This document shows positions 47,782-55,943 of a stretch of 64,000 nucleotides of DNA, in pieces (positions within the stretch are counted from its first letter, which is position 1; every line of letters begins with the position of its first letter). A program made the translations under genes and the position numbers. Below the pieces are notes generated by a model. That model worked only from the letters and a program-made list of their open reading frames with translations, had not been told where the DNA came from and ran no database searches. The stretch comes from Betaproteobacteria bacterium (GTDB lineage: Bacteria > Pseudomonadota > Gammaproteobacteria > Burkholderiales > Burkholderiaceae), in assembly GCA_947453825.1 (NCBI GenBank), contig CANGHN010000001.1:85629-149628 (forward strand), given 5' to 3'.

Positions 47782-49470
47782 TTAGAGTGGTTTCACTGAA
47801 CCACCAACCACTTTGGCTCCAAACTCTTTTTCTAATTGCTGAATGAAGGGATCAGCTGCAATCATTTGCTCCGCATTCATTCTTTTCTCTTGATGAATCT
47901 GGGCATCTACCTTGGCAACCGTCTTGCCCTCTACTTCACCCTTTTCAATGACGATCTTCACTGGCTTACCAAAATGCGCTGTCAGCGCCTCAGCCAAGCG
48001 AGCAATAGAAGATTCTGAGGCTAATTGCGGCATTGGTGTGACGATGGTTGCGCGCACGCCAGCCGCAGAATCAGTCCAATCTTGTAGCTCTGTCTGAAAT
48101 GCGAGCTGCTGCACCAAACCTTTTACTGGTAATTGACGTATCAAGCCATGCCAATCTGGACGATCTACTGAATTGCCCACTGGAGTGGCTGCGGCAGCAG
48201 GCGCCGGAGCAGAGGCAACAGCTTTGCTAGCAGTGGGTGTCGCTGATTTAGCTGCAGGCGCAGACGCCCTAGCGGCTGGAGCTGGTACGCTTGCTGGACG
48301 TGCTGTATTTACTGGCGGGGCCGATGGGGCTGGAGCTGAGCCGCCCCCGCCGCCTCCACCACTTCCTGGACGAAAGGCCAACATGCGCAGTAGCGTCATG
48401 GCAAAGCCGGTCTGCTCATCAGGTGCAAGTGATAAATCAGGACGGCTTATAATCGTGATTTGATAAAAGAGTTGCGCTTCTTCTTTAGTAAGCTGGGTAG
48501 CTAAGCGACGAATCTCACCCGCCTCTGGCCAATCATCTAGTACAGACTCTGGAACAACTTGTGCTGCCGCAATCTTTTGCAAAAGACTTGATAAGTCTTG
48601 TAGTGCTAATGAGAAGGACATACTACGCTCACCCATTTCATTTGCTACCGCTAAGAGACTTGCACCATCTTTTGCAATTAAACAATCCAGAATGCGAATG
48701 AGATAAGCATCATCTAATGTACCAAGCATGCCGCGCACAGACTCTTCGGTCACCTTGCCGGCGGCATAGGCAATTGCTTGATCAGTAAGTGATAAGGCAT
48801 CGCGCATAGAGCCTTGAGCGGCCTTAGCCAACACTCGCAATGCGTTGACTTCATATTCCACTTTTTCTGCAGCGAGTACTTTTTCTAAATGCTCAACGAT
48901 TAGTGCTACCGGCATCTGCTTGAGATTGAACTGCAAGCAACGAGACAAAATGGTGACAGGAATCTTTTGGGGATCCGTAGTTGCCAAAATAAATTTAACG
49001 TGCTCTGGCGGCTCTTCCAATGTTTTGAGCATGGCATTAAAAGCATGATTGGTGAGCATGTGCACCTCGTCAATCATATAAACCTTATAACGACCATTAC
49101 TAGGAGCGTAGGCTGCTTTTTCTAAGAGGGCAGCAATATCATCAACTCCTCGATTACTTGCAGCATCCATCTCGATATAGTCAACAAAACGACCAGCATC
49201 GATTTCCATACAAGCTGGGCATTTTCCACAGGGTTCTGAAGTCATCTTGCCTGAACCATCAGCTCCTGTGCAATTTAGAGCTTTGGCCATAATGCGAGCA
49301 ATCGTGGTCTTACCTACGCCACGAGTACCCGTAAAGAGCCATGCATGATGTAATCGACCTTGATCCAAAGCATGGGTTAAGGCCTTGACCACATGGTCTT
49401 GTCCCACCAATTGCGAGAATGTCTTAGGGCGCCACGAACGGGCTAAAGCCAATGCTGTCATGTTCTCCAT
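47782..49470 (-). CDS. dnaX: DNA polymerase III tau/gamma subunit
   Basis: Clamp-loader ATPase of the replisome. In 562 aa: AAA+ domain with Walker A GTRGVGKTTIAR, a zinc module (CTGADGSGKMTSEPCGKCPAC), DEVHMLTNHAFNAML, and the SRC motif in LSRCLQFNLK; then a Gly-run and a long Ala/Pro/Ser linker (about residues 375-435, starting with seven Gly), and a C-terminal tau domain (WHGLIRQLPVKGLVQQLAFQ). I saw no A-AAA-AAG slippery site in the linker, so a shorter gamma form by frameshifting is not indicated. ATG at 49470; another ATG at 49461. Confidence 0.96.
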   Translation of the reverse strand: MENMTALALARSWRPKTFSQLVGQDHVVKALTHALDQGRLHHAWLFTGTRGVGKTTIARIMAKALNCTGADGSGKMTSEPCGKCPACMEIDAGRFVDYIEMDAASNRGVDDIAALLEKAAYAPSNGRYKVYMIDEVHMLTNHAFNAMLKTLEEPPEHVKFILATTDPQKIPVTILSRCLQFNLKQMPVALIVEHLEKVLAAEKVEYEVNALRVLAKAAQGSMRDALSLTDQAIAYAAGKVTEESVRGMLGTLDDAYLIRILDCLIAKDGASLLAVANEMGERSMSFSLALQDLSSLLQKIAAAQVVPESVLDDWPEAGEIRRLATQLTKEEAQLFYQITIISRPDLSLAPDEQTGFAMTLLRMLAFRPGSGGGGGGGSAPAPSAPPVNTARPASVPAPAARASAPAAKSATPTASKAVASAPAPAAAATPVGNSVDRPDWHGLIRQLPVKGLVQQLAFQTELQDWTDSAAGVRATIVTPMPQLASESSIARLAEALTAHFGKPVKIVIEKGEVEGKTVAKVDAQIHQEKRMNAEQMIAADPFIQQLEKEFGAKVVGGSVKPL

Positions 49471-49492
49471 TCTAACAAGCTAAAATGGAATT

Positions 49493-49590
49493 GGATGGGC
49501 CTCCCCGCATGGCGGGTTGGATAACCTGGTCAGGTCGGGAACGAAGCAGCCAAACCCAATTTCTGCCAGTGCCGGGGGTTTGGCTCATCC
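49493..49590 (+). ncRNA. ffs: 4.5S signal recognition particle RNA
   Basis: Small bacterial SRP RNA that pairs with Ffh for co-translational membrane targeting. The conserved asymmetric-loop core GGTCAGGTCGGGAACGAAGC with the tetraloop region and CAGCCAAACC is present, and the ends pair (GGATGGGCC with GGCTCATCC). About 98 nt. A TAAAAT -10 element at 49481-49486 places the start at 49493, exactly where the terminal stem begins. Divergent from dnaX, a common arrangement. Confidence 0.96.
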
Positions 49591-49632
49591 ACCCCTACAT
49601 CCTACGAAGGCCTTACTTGTTATGAGCCGAGG

Positions 49633-50619
49633 CTATTCATCCTTCATATTGGCATTCTTGACAATCGGCTGCAGACGCTTTCTTTCCTCCGCCAAGAATT
49701 TTATGAAGTCTACTTGCGACCCTGGTGCAGGCTCAATACCCTGTGGAATCAGTCTTGCTTTAATTGCATTGGTATCTAAAGCCGCCTGAATTGCCAGATT
49801 CATTTTCTGAATAATGTCGACAGGCGTACCTTTCGGAGCAAAGATTCCGGACCAATGGCCAATAAAAATATTGGGATAACCCAATTCTTTCGTAGTGGGA
49901 ACATTTGGCAAACGGGTAATGCGTTTATTCCAGGTGGAAGCAATAGGTCTGAGTTTGCCACCTTCAATTTGAGGCAAGACGACCACACTAGCTTCTGAAG
50001 TAGCATCGACTTGTTTAGAAACGACTGCAAAGACGCCTTCTGAGCCACTCTTATAAGGAATAATTTCGTAATTGCCACCGCCTGCATACAACTTGAGCAT
50101 TTCGGCAACAAAGTGCGGCGTACTACCAGAGCCTGCCGTAGAAAAAGTGAGTCCTGGTTTAGTTTGGGCCTTCCCAATCAGCTCTTTAAAGTTTTGCACT
50201 GGTGATTCAGCATTCACCACAATAATGGAGGGGCTCACAGCCATCATGCCCACTGGCACTAAATCATCATTCTTATAAGGCATATTGCTGCGTAACATGG
50301 GAATTGTCACAATGCCGCCCGCTGCTCCAGCATAAAAGGTATAGCCATCAGGGGCGCTTTTAGCAACGTAATCTCCACCAACTACAGAACCAGCACCGGG
50401 CTTGTTCTCCACAATAATTGGCTGTCCTAATTGCTTGCTGACACCCTCAGCAACAGCACGTGCCACTAAATCATTTGCGCCACCAGGACCAAAGCCCACA
50501 ATAAATTTAATGGGGCGATTTGGCCAAGCATCTGCGGCAAACGCAACATTGCTTGTCATGTAAATGTAAGTAGCTAAGAGGAGTTTGAGTATTTTCATGA
50601 AGAGACTGATGAGTGTCAT
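49633..50619 (-). CDS. Bug-family (TctC-like) periplasmic solute-binding protein
   Basis: Periplasmic binding protein of the tripartite tricarboxylate transporter type, 328 aa. Signal peptide region (ILKLLLATYIYMTSNVAFAA), then the family pattern WPNRPIKFIVGFGPGGANDLVARAV with ENKPGAGSVVGGDYVAKSAPDGYT and a later FSTAGSGSTPHFVAEML. Bug proteins bind carboxylates and related compounds. No TctA/TctB membrane genes lie nearby. It ends 11 bp from the isocitrate-lyase-family gene upstream on the same strand, so the two are likely co-transcribed. Confidence 0.9.
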   Translation of the reverse strand: MTLISLFMKILKLLLATYIYMTSNVAFAADAWPNRPIKFIVGFGPGGANDLVARAVAEGVSKQLGQPIIVENKPGAGSVVGGDYVAKSAPDGYTFYAGAAGGIVTIPMLRSNMPYKNDDLVPVGMMAVSPSIIVVNAESPVQNFKELIGKAQTKPGLTFSTAGSGSTPHFVAEMLKLYAGGGNYEIIPYKSGSEGVFAVVSKQVDATSEASVVVLPQIEGGKLRPIASTWNKRITRLPNVPTTKELGYPNIFIGHWSGIFAPKGTPVDIIQKMNLAIQAALDTNAIKARLIPQGIEPAPGSQVDFIKFLAEERKRLQPIVKNANMKDE

Positions 50620-50630
50620 TAATAAACGGC

Positions 50631-51497
50631 TTAGGAGAACTTCTTCTCTAGGGCGTCGAAGTCTTCTTTTTTGACGGCGCTTTGTCGCTCTGCAAAAGTC
50701 GCTACTAAAGCAGGATCCTCCTTTAACTCGCCCGTTTGCTTTAAATGGTTTAAAGCGTTGGTCATACCCCGTACTGCGCCCTGCAATGCTGCGTTGGCAT
50801 ACAACACAATCCCAAAGCCCATTTCTGAGAGATCTTTGAGCGGCAAAGAAGGTGTTTTCCCACCAATGACAATATTAATGAGTTGGGGGCAATACGATTG
50901 CGAGGCGATGATGCGCATTTCTTCTACGCTTTCAGGCGCCTCAATAAAAGTCATATCAGCCCCAGCTGCTGCATAGCTAGCAGCCCTCTCTAGAGCATCA
51001 TCAAAACCATAAATTGAGCGCGCGTCAGTTCTAGCAATAATTAAAAAATCTTCATGCATTCTGGCATCAGCTGCAGCTTTGATTTTTCCGCACATCTCTT
51101 CCTTACTAATAATGCGCTTACCGTCGAAATGACCACAACGTTTAGGCATCGCTTGATCTTCAATCTGCACAGCATTAGCGCCGGATCGTTCAAGCACTTT
51201 AATGGTGTGATGCACATTCACAGCATTACCAAAACCCACATCAATATCGACTATCAAGGGAAGTTGAATCACATCTCGAATAGCTGCAGTATGGGCCGCA
51301 ATATCATTGAGACCAATGAAACCCAAATCCGGAATTCCATAAAACTGATTCGTCAGGCCTGCCCCACTCAAATAGACCACTTCAAAACCAGCATCCTCAA
51401 TCACTCGTGCTGCGAGCGCATTGCCGGCTCCGGGCACCAACAAGCCACGTCTTTCATTGATGAGTTTGCGCAATCTCGTGCCTAAGTGCATGGACAT
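50631..51497 (-). CDS. isocitrate lyase/PEP mutase superfamily enzyme
   Basis: Cytoplasmic 288-aa enzyme that makes or breaks C-C or P-C bonds next to a carboxylate. It has the mutase-superfamily motifs: LVPGAGNALAARVIEDAGFEVVYLSGAG, metal-binding IVDIDVGFGN, and the K-[RK]-C-G-H catalytic loop as KRCGHFDGK, then IIARTDARSIYGFDDALER. Size and motifs fit carboxyphosphonoenolpyruvate mutase, oxaloacetate decarboxylase or 2-methylisocitrate lyase groups; which reaction is unclear. Good AAGGAG before the ATG. Divergent from the amidohydrolase gene, 39 bp away, probably a shared control region. Confidence 0.85.
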   Translation of the reverse strand: MSMHLGTRLRKLINERRGLLVPGAGNALAARVIEDAGFEVVYLSGAGLTNQFYGIPDLGFIGLNDIAAHTAAIRDVIQLPLIVDIDVGFGNAVNVHHTIKVLERSGANAVQIEDQAMPKRCGHFDGKRIISKEEMCGKIKAAADARMHEDFLIIARTDARSIYGFDDALERAASYAAAGADMTFIEAPESVEEMRIIASQSYCPQLINIVIGGKTPSLPLKDLSEMGFGIVLYANAALQGAVRGMTNALNHLKQTGELKEDPALVATFAERQSAVKKEDFDALEKKFS

Positions 51498-51536
51498 GGT
51501 AGTCTCCTTTTTACGGAATTATAAAGACGATCTGGA

Positions 51537-52361
51537 ATGGAGATAAAAGAAAAAAGTGGGATTACCGGGGTTGATTGTCATGCTCACATCATGGCTGTTG
51601 ATTTTCCATTGGCCCCTGAAATTCATTCTCGCCCCGTGCGCGATGTCAGCGTTCAAGAGTATCTCGCTGTTTTGGGTGAGCATGGTTTGTCACATGGTGT
51701 ATTAACAGCCCCTAGCTTTTATGGCGCAGACAATACCCTATTACTAGATGCGCTACGTAGTCATCCTCATCATTTAAGGGGTACGGTCATTATTGATCCA
51801 AAGATGGATTCTGCATCTCTAGAGCGCGGCCTGCAATCCATGCGAGAAATCGGCGTTGTCGGCATTCGCTTCAATTGGACCAAAAAACGCTCGATACCCG
51901 ACATTGATAGCCCTCAATATCAGCAACTCCTTCGCTTAGCCAAAGATCTAGATCTGCATATTGAATTGTTTTTAGAGGGCCACTTACAAGAAAATGTTGT
52001 TCCTAAAATTCTGGCTAGTGGTGCAACTCTAGTTCTAGATCACTTTGGCCATCCCGATCCCGACAAAGGTATGCACAGCGTAGCATTTCAAAACATGCTC
52101 AGAGGACTTGCTGATGGAAAGATTTGGGTCAAGCTATCAGCACCCTACCGACTGGGTGGCGCGAATATCCAACCTTATATTCAAAAACTCATTACAACGA
52201 ATCCTAAACAGCTGGTATGGGCCAGTGATTGGCCATGGCTTAGCCATGAAAACCAATTTAACTATGCTGACTGTATTGACTGGGTGAAGTCCGCTATTGA
52301 CGATCCGCAGATTTGGGAAGATATTTTGATCCATAACCCAAAATCCTTGTTTCATTTTTAA
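51537..52361 (+). CDS. amidohydrolase (2-pyrone-4,6-dicarboxylate-hydrolase-like)
   Basis: TIM-barrel hydrolase, 274 aa, of the amidohydrolase-2 family. The metal-binding start is GVDCHAHIMAVDF (His-x-His at about residues 15-17), a central GTVIIDPKMDSASLERGL, VLDHFGHPD, and the catalytic Asp region LVWASDWPWLSHEN. The pattern resembles 2-pyrone-4,6-dicarboxylate lactonases (LigI) and related carboxylate-lactone hydrolases. It is followed at 13 bp by a second Bug gene, which suggests uptake and hydrolysis of an aromatic-derived acid. Confidence 0.85.
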   Translation: MEIKEKSGITGVDCHAHIMAVDFPLAPEIHSRPVRDVSVQEYLAVLGEHGLSHGVLTAPSFYGADNTLLLDALRSHPHHLRGTVIIDPKMDSASLERGLQSMREIGVVGIRFNWTKKRSIPDIDSPQYQQLLRLAKDLDLHIELFLEGHLQENVVPKILASGATLVLDHFGHPDPDKGMHSVAFQNMLRGLADGKIWVKLSAPYRLGGANIQPYIQKLITTNPKQLVWASDWPWLSHENQFNYADCIDWVKSAIDDPQIWEDILIHNPKSLFHF

Positions 52362-52374
52362 CCACTATTGAGAG

Positions 52375-53349
52375 ATGCTCCCCATGTCTATTGCATTCAT
52401 GCAAATAATTCAACGCAGCATTCAAGCCTTGCTTGGACTTAGTCTTTGCTGGGCATTACAAAGCCATGCTCAAACAGTCACTAAGCTCATTGTTCCTACC
52501 GCGCCTGGCGGCGGTACTGATGCGCTATTTAGAGTGGCATCAAAAGATGCCCAACGTTTTATTGGTGGCCCCATCAGCGTTCAAAACGTTGCTGGGGCCG
52601 GCGGCACAATTGGACTGGCTCAAGTGATTAATTCAGTGCCAGACGGATTCACATTGGCTGGAGTCTGGCCTTCACCAGTAACCGTTGTCCCCCAAACTAG
52701 CAAAGTACCTTACACACCGAATGACTATATTCCGGTAATTCAACTTTCTACTGCACCTTATATCTTTTGCGTCTCCCCCGATTTTCCGGCTACTGACGGC
52801 AAATCCTTTATTGAAGAACTACGTAAAAATCCGAAAAAATATACCTACGGTACTGATGGCTTAGGTGGTCCTGCTCAGTTAGCAGCGGAACGGATTTTCA
52901 GAACTCAAAATATCCAGGCTGTTGATGTTCCCTATAAAGGGGCTGGCGAAACTATTATTGGCTTCTTATCCAATCAAATTGATATTTATGTGGGCTCTAT
53001 TCCACCTGTCCTGCAGCATGCCAATATCGGTAAAGCCAAATGCCTCTTATTGTCATCCGCCAATAAAAATGCGCAGTTTCCTAATGCGACTTCTTTAAAA
53101 GAAATTGGGATTGCCAAGGAAGAAACTTTGCTCTGGCGTATCATCCTCGCCCCCAAGGGCACCAAGCCTGAGCGCATCAACCAAATTATAAAAGCTTATA
53201 GCCAAGCAATGAAGGAGCCCGATACCTTGCGCTATTTAGACGAGGTGGGTGAATCTTCTGCTGTACTCACTGGTAAAGAATTACAAGAGAAGTTGAATCA
53301 AGAATATGCAGCTTTTAGTCAGATTGTGAAGACTTTGAATCTGCGCTAA
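52375..53349 (+). CDS. Bug-family periplasmic solute-binding protein
   Basis: Second TctC-like binding protein, 324 aa, with signal peptide ending ALQSHAQ (about residue 33). Family features: VTKLIVPTAPGGGTDALFRVASKDAQRFIG, NVAGAGGTIGLAQVINSVPDGFT, and VPYKGAGETIIGFLSNQIDIYVGSI. Directly behind the amidohydrolase gene in one transcript. Its 3' end overlaps the convergent YkgJ-like gene by 35 bp. Start used: ATG at 52375; an ATG nine bases later is also possible. Confidence 0.9.
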   Translation: MLPMSIAFMQIIQRSIQALLGLSLCWALQSHAQTVTKLIVPTAPGGGTDALFRVASKDAQRFIGGPISVQNVAGAGGTIGLAQVINSVPDGFTLAGVWPSPVTVVPQTSKVPYTPNDYIPVIQLSTAPYIFCVSPDFPATDGKSFIEELRKNPKKYTYGTDGLGGPAQLAAERIFRTQNIQAVDVPYKGAGETIIGFLSNQIDIYVGSIPPVLQHANIGKAKCLLLSSANKNAQFPNATSLKEIGIAKEETLLWRIILAPKGTKPERINQIIKAYSQAMKEPDTLRYLDEVGESSAVLTGKELQEKLNQEYAAFSQIVKTLNLR

Positions 53350-53692
53350 TTGCTGATTGATTAGCTGTCCGCTTTTTATCAGAGGCTACCTTTTGCAATC
53401 TCTGACAATCTTCATTCAGTGTTCCATCATCATTGATGATATTAAATTCTCTACATGGGCTGGGGCGCTCTTCATAGATTGAGCAGCGCCAACCTGCATC
53501 TTCGGTATGTCTTAGGGCTATGCAGGGTGCACCGCCCTTCTCAGTGCCTTTCATGCAGGCTAAGTGCTCTGTGAGCTTCGTTGTCAGCTCGCCCGGAACC
53601 ACTCCAGTGCCATTGCCCGCAATTTCTCCGTGATAAAAGCTCACCCGAAAATGCTGACAACACTGACCGCATTCAAAACAAGGATTTTCCAT
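53315..53692 (-). CDS. YkgJ-family cysteine-cluster protein
   Basis: A 125-aa protein with the CxxCxxCC zinc/iron-chelating signature near the N-terminus (NPCFECGQCCQHF) and further cysteines (PCIAL, RCSIYEERPSPC) that together form a metal-binding module of unknown role. I chose the ATG at 53692; a longer frame starts with TTG at 53719. Its 3' end overlaps the Bug gene. It is separated from the upstream small ORF and umuDC by a strong hairpin. Confidence 0.85.
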   Translation of the reverse strand: MENPCFECGQCCQHFRVSFYHGEIAGNGTGVVPGELTTKLTEHLACMKGTEKGGAPCIALRHTEDAGWRCSIYEERPSPCREFNIINDDGTLNEDCQRLQKVASDKKRTANQSAISADSKSSQSD

Positions 53693-53727
53693 CGCATCAA
53701 TATATGCGTGAGCTCTCAAAAGAGCAA

Positions 53728-53759
53728 GGGAATAAGGAATCCGTGATTTCCTTATTCCC
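53728..53759 (-). terminator. strong 12-bp hairpin ending the umuDC-small ORF unit
   Basis: GGGAATAAGGAA (53728-53739) and TTCCTTATTCCC (53748-53759) form a perfect 12-bp stem with an 8-nt loop. On the minus strand TTGCTCTTTT follows. It lies 25 bp past the stop codon of the 43-aa ORF. Confidence 0.65.
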
Positions 53760-53784
53760 CCTCTGCCTACTGCTATTTCTTTGC

Positions 53785-53916
53785 TTACTGATAATGCCGA
53801 TTAAATACCTGCTTTGTTGCGCCTTCATGACGCTTAGTATTTTTCAAAACTGCGCAATAAGATAGAACCATAATGACTGCGAGTGAGATTCCGTTGAAGT
53901 TATTTAGAAATTCCAT
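53785..53916 (-). CDS. 43-aa basic single-span peptide behind umuC (candidate SOS peptide)
   Basis: ATG at 53916 with a perfect AAGGAG six bases upstream; TAA at 53787-53785. The 43-aa product has a short N-terminus (MEFLNNFNG), one hydrophobic segment (ISLAVIMVLSYCAVL, about residues 10-24), and a basic tail (KNTKRHEGATKQVFNRHYQ). It starts 35 nt after the umuC stop with no obvious promoter between, and is followed by a strong hairpin, so it reads as the third gene of the LexA-regulated umuDC operon. No homologue is recognised; a membrane-active SOS peptide in the style of TisB is one possibility. Confidence 0.6.
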   Translation of the reverse strand: MEFLNNFNGISLAVIMVLSYCAVLKNTKRHEGATKQVFNRHYQ

Positions 53917-53951
53917 GTGCTTCTCCTTTATATATTGACTTCGTTAATCAT

Positions 53952-55253
53952 TTATCTAGCTACCGGTAATTCATCCCAACGTGTGGTGTAGTTGGGTGAT
54001 TTATTGCCTGATCGCATTTGCCATGCCTGTGTAGTGCCCGTTGCGGCCGACCTAATCACCGCATTACCAAAGCGGCTGTTGATGTCATCCATCGCTCTCA
54101 TGAGATGCGCAGACTTCCCCTTGGATGCAACATCTTCAAATAGTGATTGCTGTACGCTGGGTTTATCACTAATAAGATTGAGAATGACGCCAGCCTTCTT
54201 ATAGCGAAAATTCGCTTGATAGATTTGCTTGAGACCTGCAAGTGCTGCATTCGTTAGCGTGAGCGTGTTATCTGTTGCATCAGCTAAGGGGATCGTAATG
54301 CTTTGGTGATGCTGGGGCTCGTTCTGCTTGAATGGATTTGTCTGAATAAATACTGTCAGCGCACCCGTAACGCCATTTTGACTCCGCAATTTCTCTGCAG
54401 CCCTACACGCATGCGTAGCAACGGATTCAGCAAGCTCTACTTGACTGGTAACTAACTTACCAAAACTACGTGAAGCAATAATTTGCTGTTTAGCCGGCGC
54501 GACTTCTTCAAGTTGCAGGCAAGAAGTCCCGCGCAGCTCATAACAAAGCCGCTCCATCACCACACCAAACTGCTGGCGCATTGCCTGTGGTGATGCTTGC
54601 AAGAGATCAAATACGCTATGAATGTTTTGGGCTTTGAGTTTTTTAGCGATTTGTCTGCCAACGCCCCATACCTCACCAACTTCAGTCTCACTCATCCATT
54701 GATAGAGCTCTGGTTTAGCCATCGCATTCACATCACATACCCCGGCAAACTGTGACTGCTTTTTAGCTAAGTGATTAGCGAGCTTCGCTAGAGTCTTGCT
54801 AGCACCAATACCAACACAAACTGGTAAGCCAGTGGTATCTTTCACTTGCTGCTTGATCTTTTGACCCAGCTCAATCGTATTCTGATATTGCTTTAAGACG
54901 GTCTCAATTTGCAGAAAACTTTCATCGATACTGTAAACCTCCAGGTTCGGTGTAAAGCTTCTTAAGACTTGCACAACGCGACTACTCATATCGCCATATA
55001 GTGTGTAGTTTGAGGAGTAGGCCTCAATACCATGCTTCTTAGCGAGCTCTTGCATCTGAAACCATGGTGTGCCCATCTTCACGCCCAGAGCCTTGACCTC
55101 AGCACTGCGCGCTACTGCACAGCCATCGTTATTCGAGAGCACTACCATCGGAACATCTTCTAGTTTGGGCTGGAACACGCGCTCACAAGATACATAGAAA
55201 TTGTTCACATCAACTAAAGCAAAGAGTGGACTTGATAAGTTTTGCGTACTCAT
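53952..55253 (-). CDS. umuC: Y-family DNA polymerase V catalytic subunit UmuC
   Basis: Error-prone translesion polymerase, 433 aa from ATG at 55253. It has the Y-family palm motifs [17 protein letters not shown] and [11 protein letters not shown] (catalytic Asp and Glu pairs), the FALVDVNNF[11 protein letters not shown] fingers region, helix-hairpin-helix [18 protein letters not shown], and the little-finger domain with C-terminal [21 protein letters not shown]. The start lies 1 base after the umuD stop (TGATATG); an ATG at 55265 is an alternative inside the umuD end. Confidence 0.94.
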   Translation of the reverse strand: MSTQNLSSPLFALVDVNNFYVSCERVFQPKLEDVPMVVLSNNDGCAVARSAEVKALGVKMGTPWFQMQELAKKHGIEAYSSNYTLYGDMSSRVVQVLRSFTPNLEVYSIDESFLQIETVLKQYQNTIELGQKIKQQVKDTTGLPVCVGIGASKTLAKLANHLAKKQSQFAGVCDVNAMAKPELYQWMSETEVGEVWGVGRQIAKKLKAQNIHSVFDLLQASPQAMRQQFGVVMERLCYELRGTSCLQLEEVAPAKQQIIASRSFGKLVTSQVELAESVATHACRAAEKLRSQNGVTGALTVFIQTNPFKQNEPQHHQSITIPLADATDNTLTLTNAALAGLKQIYQANFRYKKAGVILNLISDKPSVQQSLFEDVASKGKSAHLMRAMDDINSRFGNAVIRSAATGTTQAWQMRSGNKSPNYTTRWDELPVAR

Positions 55254-55254
55254 A

Positions 55255-55746
55255 TCACTTCCCATTTCTAGCGCTGGCATTGCTGTACTTACGCACCACC
55301 CCAACTACAACTCCCCAAATTTGCAGCTCACTACCTTCACTAAAGGTGATGGGTTGATAACTTGGATTTTCTGGTTGGAGCTCGATACGGCCACGCAGTT
55401 GATAGAGGCGCTTGATGGTGTATTCACCATCAACGACCGCCACCACAATATCCCGATGTTTTGGCTTGAGGGCCTTATCAACCACTACCTTATCGCCATC
55501 ACAAATACCCGCGTCCAACATGGAGTCCCCTTTCACACTGAACATAAAGGTGGCTGGCTTGTTCTGGACCAGATACTGGTTCAAATCAAGGCCATCTTCG
55601 GTGTAATCTGCCGCTGGACTTGGGAATCCAGCGGAAATCCGGTGGCTCAGGAGCCTCATCTCATCGGGGGCAAAATAGACCGCTAAGGCTTGCGGCGCTT
55701 GGCTTAGGGTTGCTTTTGAGGGCTTCATTTGCTGGGTCATAGCCAT
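55255..55746 (-). CDS. umuD: SOS mutagenesis protein UmuD (LexA-like self-cleaving)
   Basis: Accessory subunit of DNA polymerase V, activated by RecA-stimulated self-cleavage. The 163-aa protein has the cleavage-site dipeptide AG in ISAGFPSP (about residue 40), the catalytic Ser in [11 protein letters not shown] (about 92) and the Lys in GEYTIKRLY (about 129), matching the S24 Ser-Lys dyad. The start is not certain: ATG at 55746, 55740 and 55728 are all in frame and none has a clear Shine-Dalgarno. The operator lies directly before the first ATG. Confidence 0.93.
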   Translation of the reverse strand: MAMTQQMKPSKATLSQAPQALAVYFAPDEMRLLSHRISAGFPSPAADYTEDGLDLNQYLVQNKPATFMFSVKGDSMLDAGICDGDKVVVDKALKPKHRDIVVAVVDGEYTIKRLYQLRGRIELQPENPSYQPITFSEGSELQIWGVVVGVVRKYSNASARNGK

Positions 55747-55748
55747 TA

Positions 55749-55774
55749 ATATACTGTATGTTTATACAGTATAT
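55749..55774. promoter_or_regulatory. LexA box (SOS operator) of umuDC
   Basis: A perfect inverted repeat with 11-bp arms (ATATACTGTAT / ATACAGTATAT) and a GTTT centre, containing CTGT-N8-ACAG exactly as in the E. coli SOS consensus. It begins 3 bp upstream of the first umuD ATG. TATAAA (55766-55761, minus strand) inside it could be the -10, with TTGAGG at 55787-55782 as a short-spaced -35. Confidence 0.92.
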
Positions 55775-55943
55775 GTAAAAACCTCAAAAATGAGCCTATT
55801 TTTGTTGTTTTGATACCTTTGGCTAGGCTTTTCTACCCATAAACCCCAAGCGCCTGAGCCCTGATTTAGCAAAAAGCGACCCCATAATGGACTCTAGTAA
55901 TTAACCCAATTCCAATACAAACCGATCAAGGTGGGGGAGACAA

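Noticed and set aside
48173-48463. Ala/Gly/Pro-rich open frame opposite dnaX
   Set aside because: It is the antisense reading of the low-complexity Gly/Ala/Pro linker of dnaX.
47782-49470. Programmed frameshift in dnaX giving a gamma subunit
   Set aside because: No A-AAA-AAG slippery sequence was seen in the Gly/Ala/Pro-rich linker region.
50631-51497. Glyoxylate-cycle isocitrate lyase to pair with malate synthase G
   Set aside because: At 288 aa and with a KRCGH loop it fits the smaller PEP mutase/methylisocitrate lyase branch, not AceA (over 400 aa).
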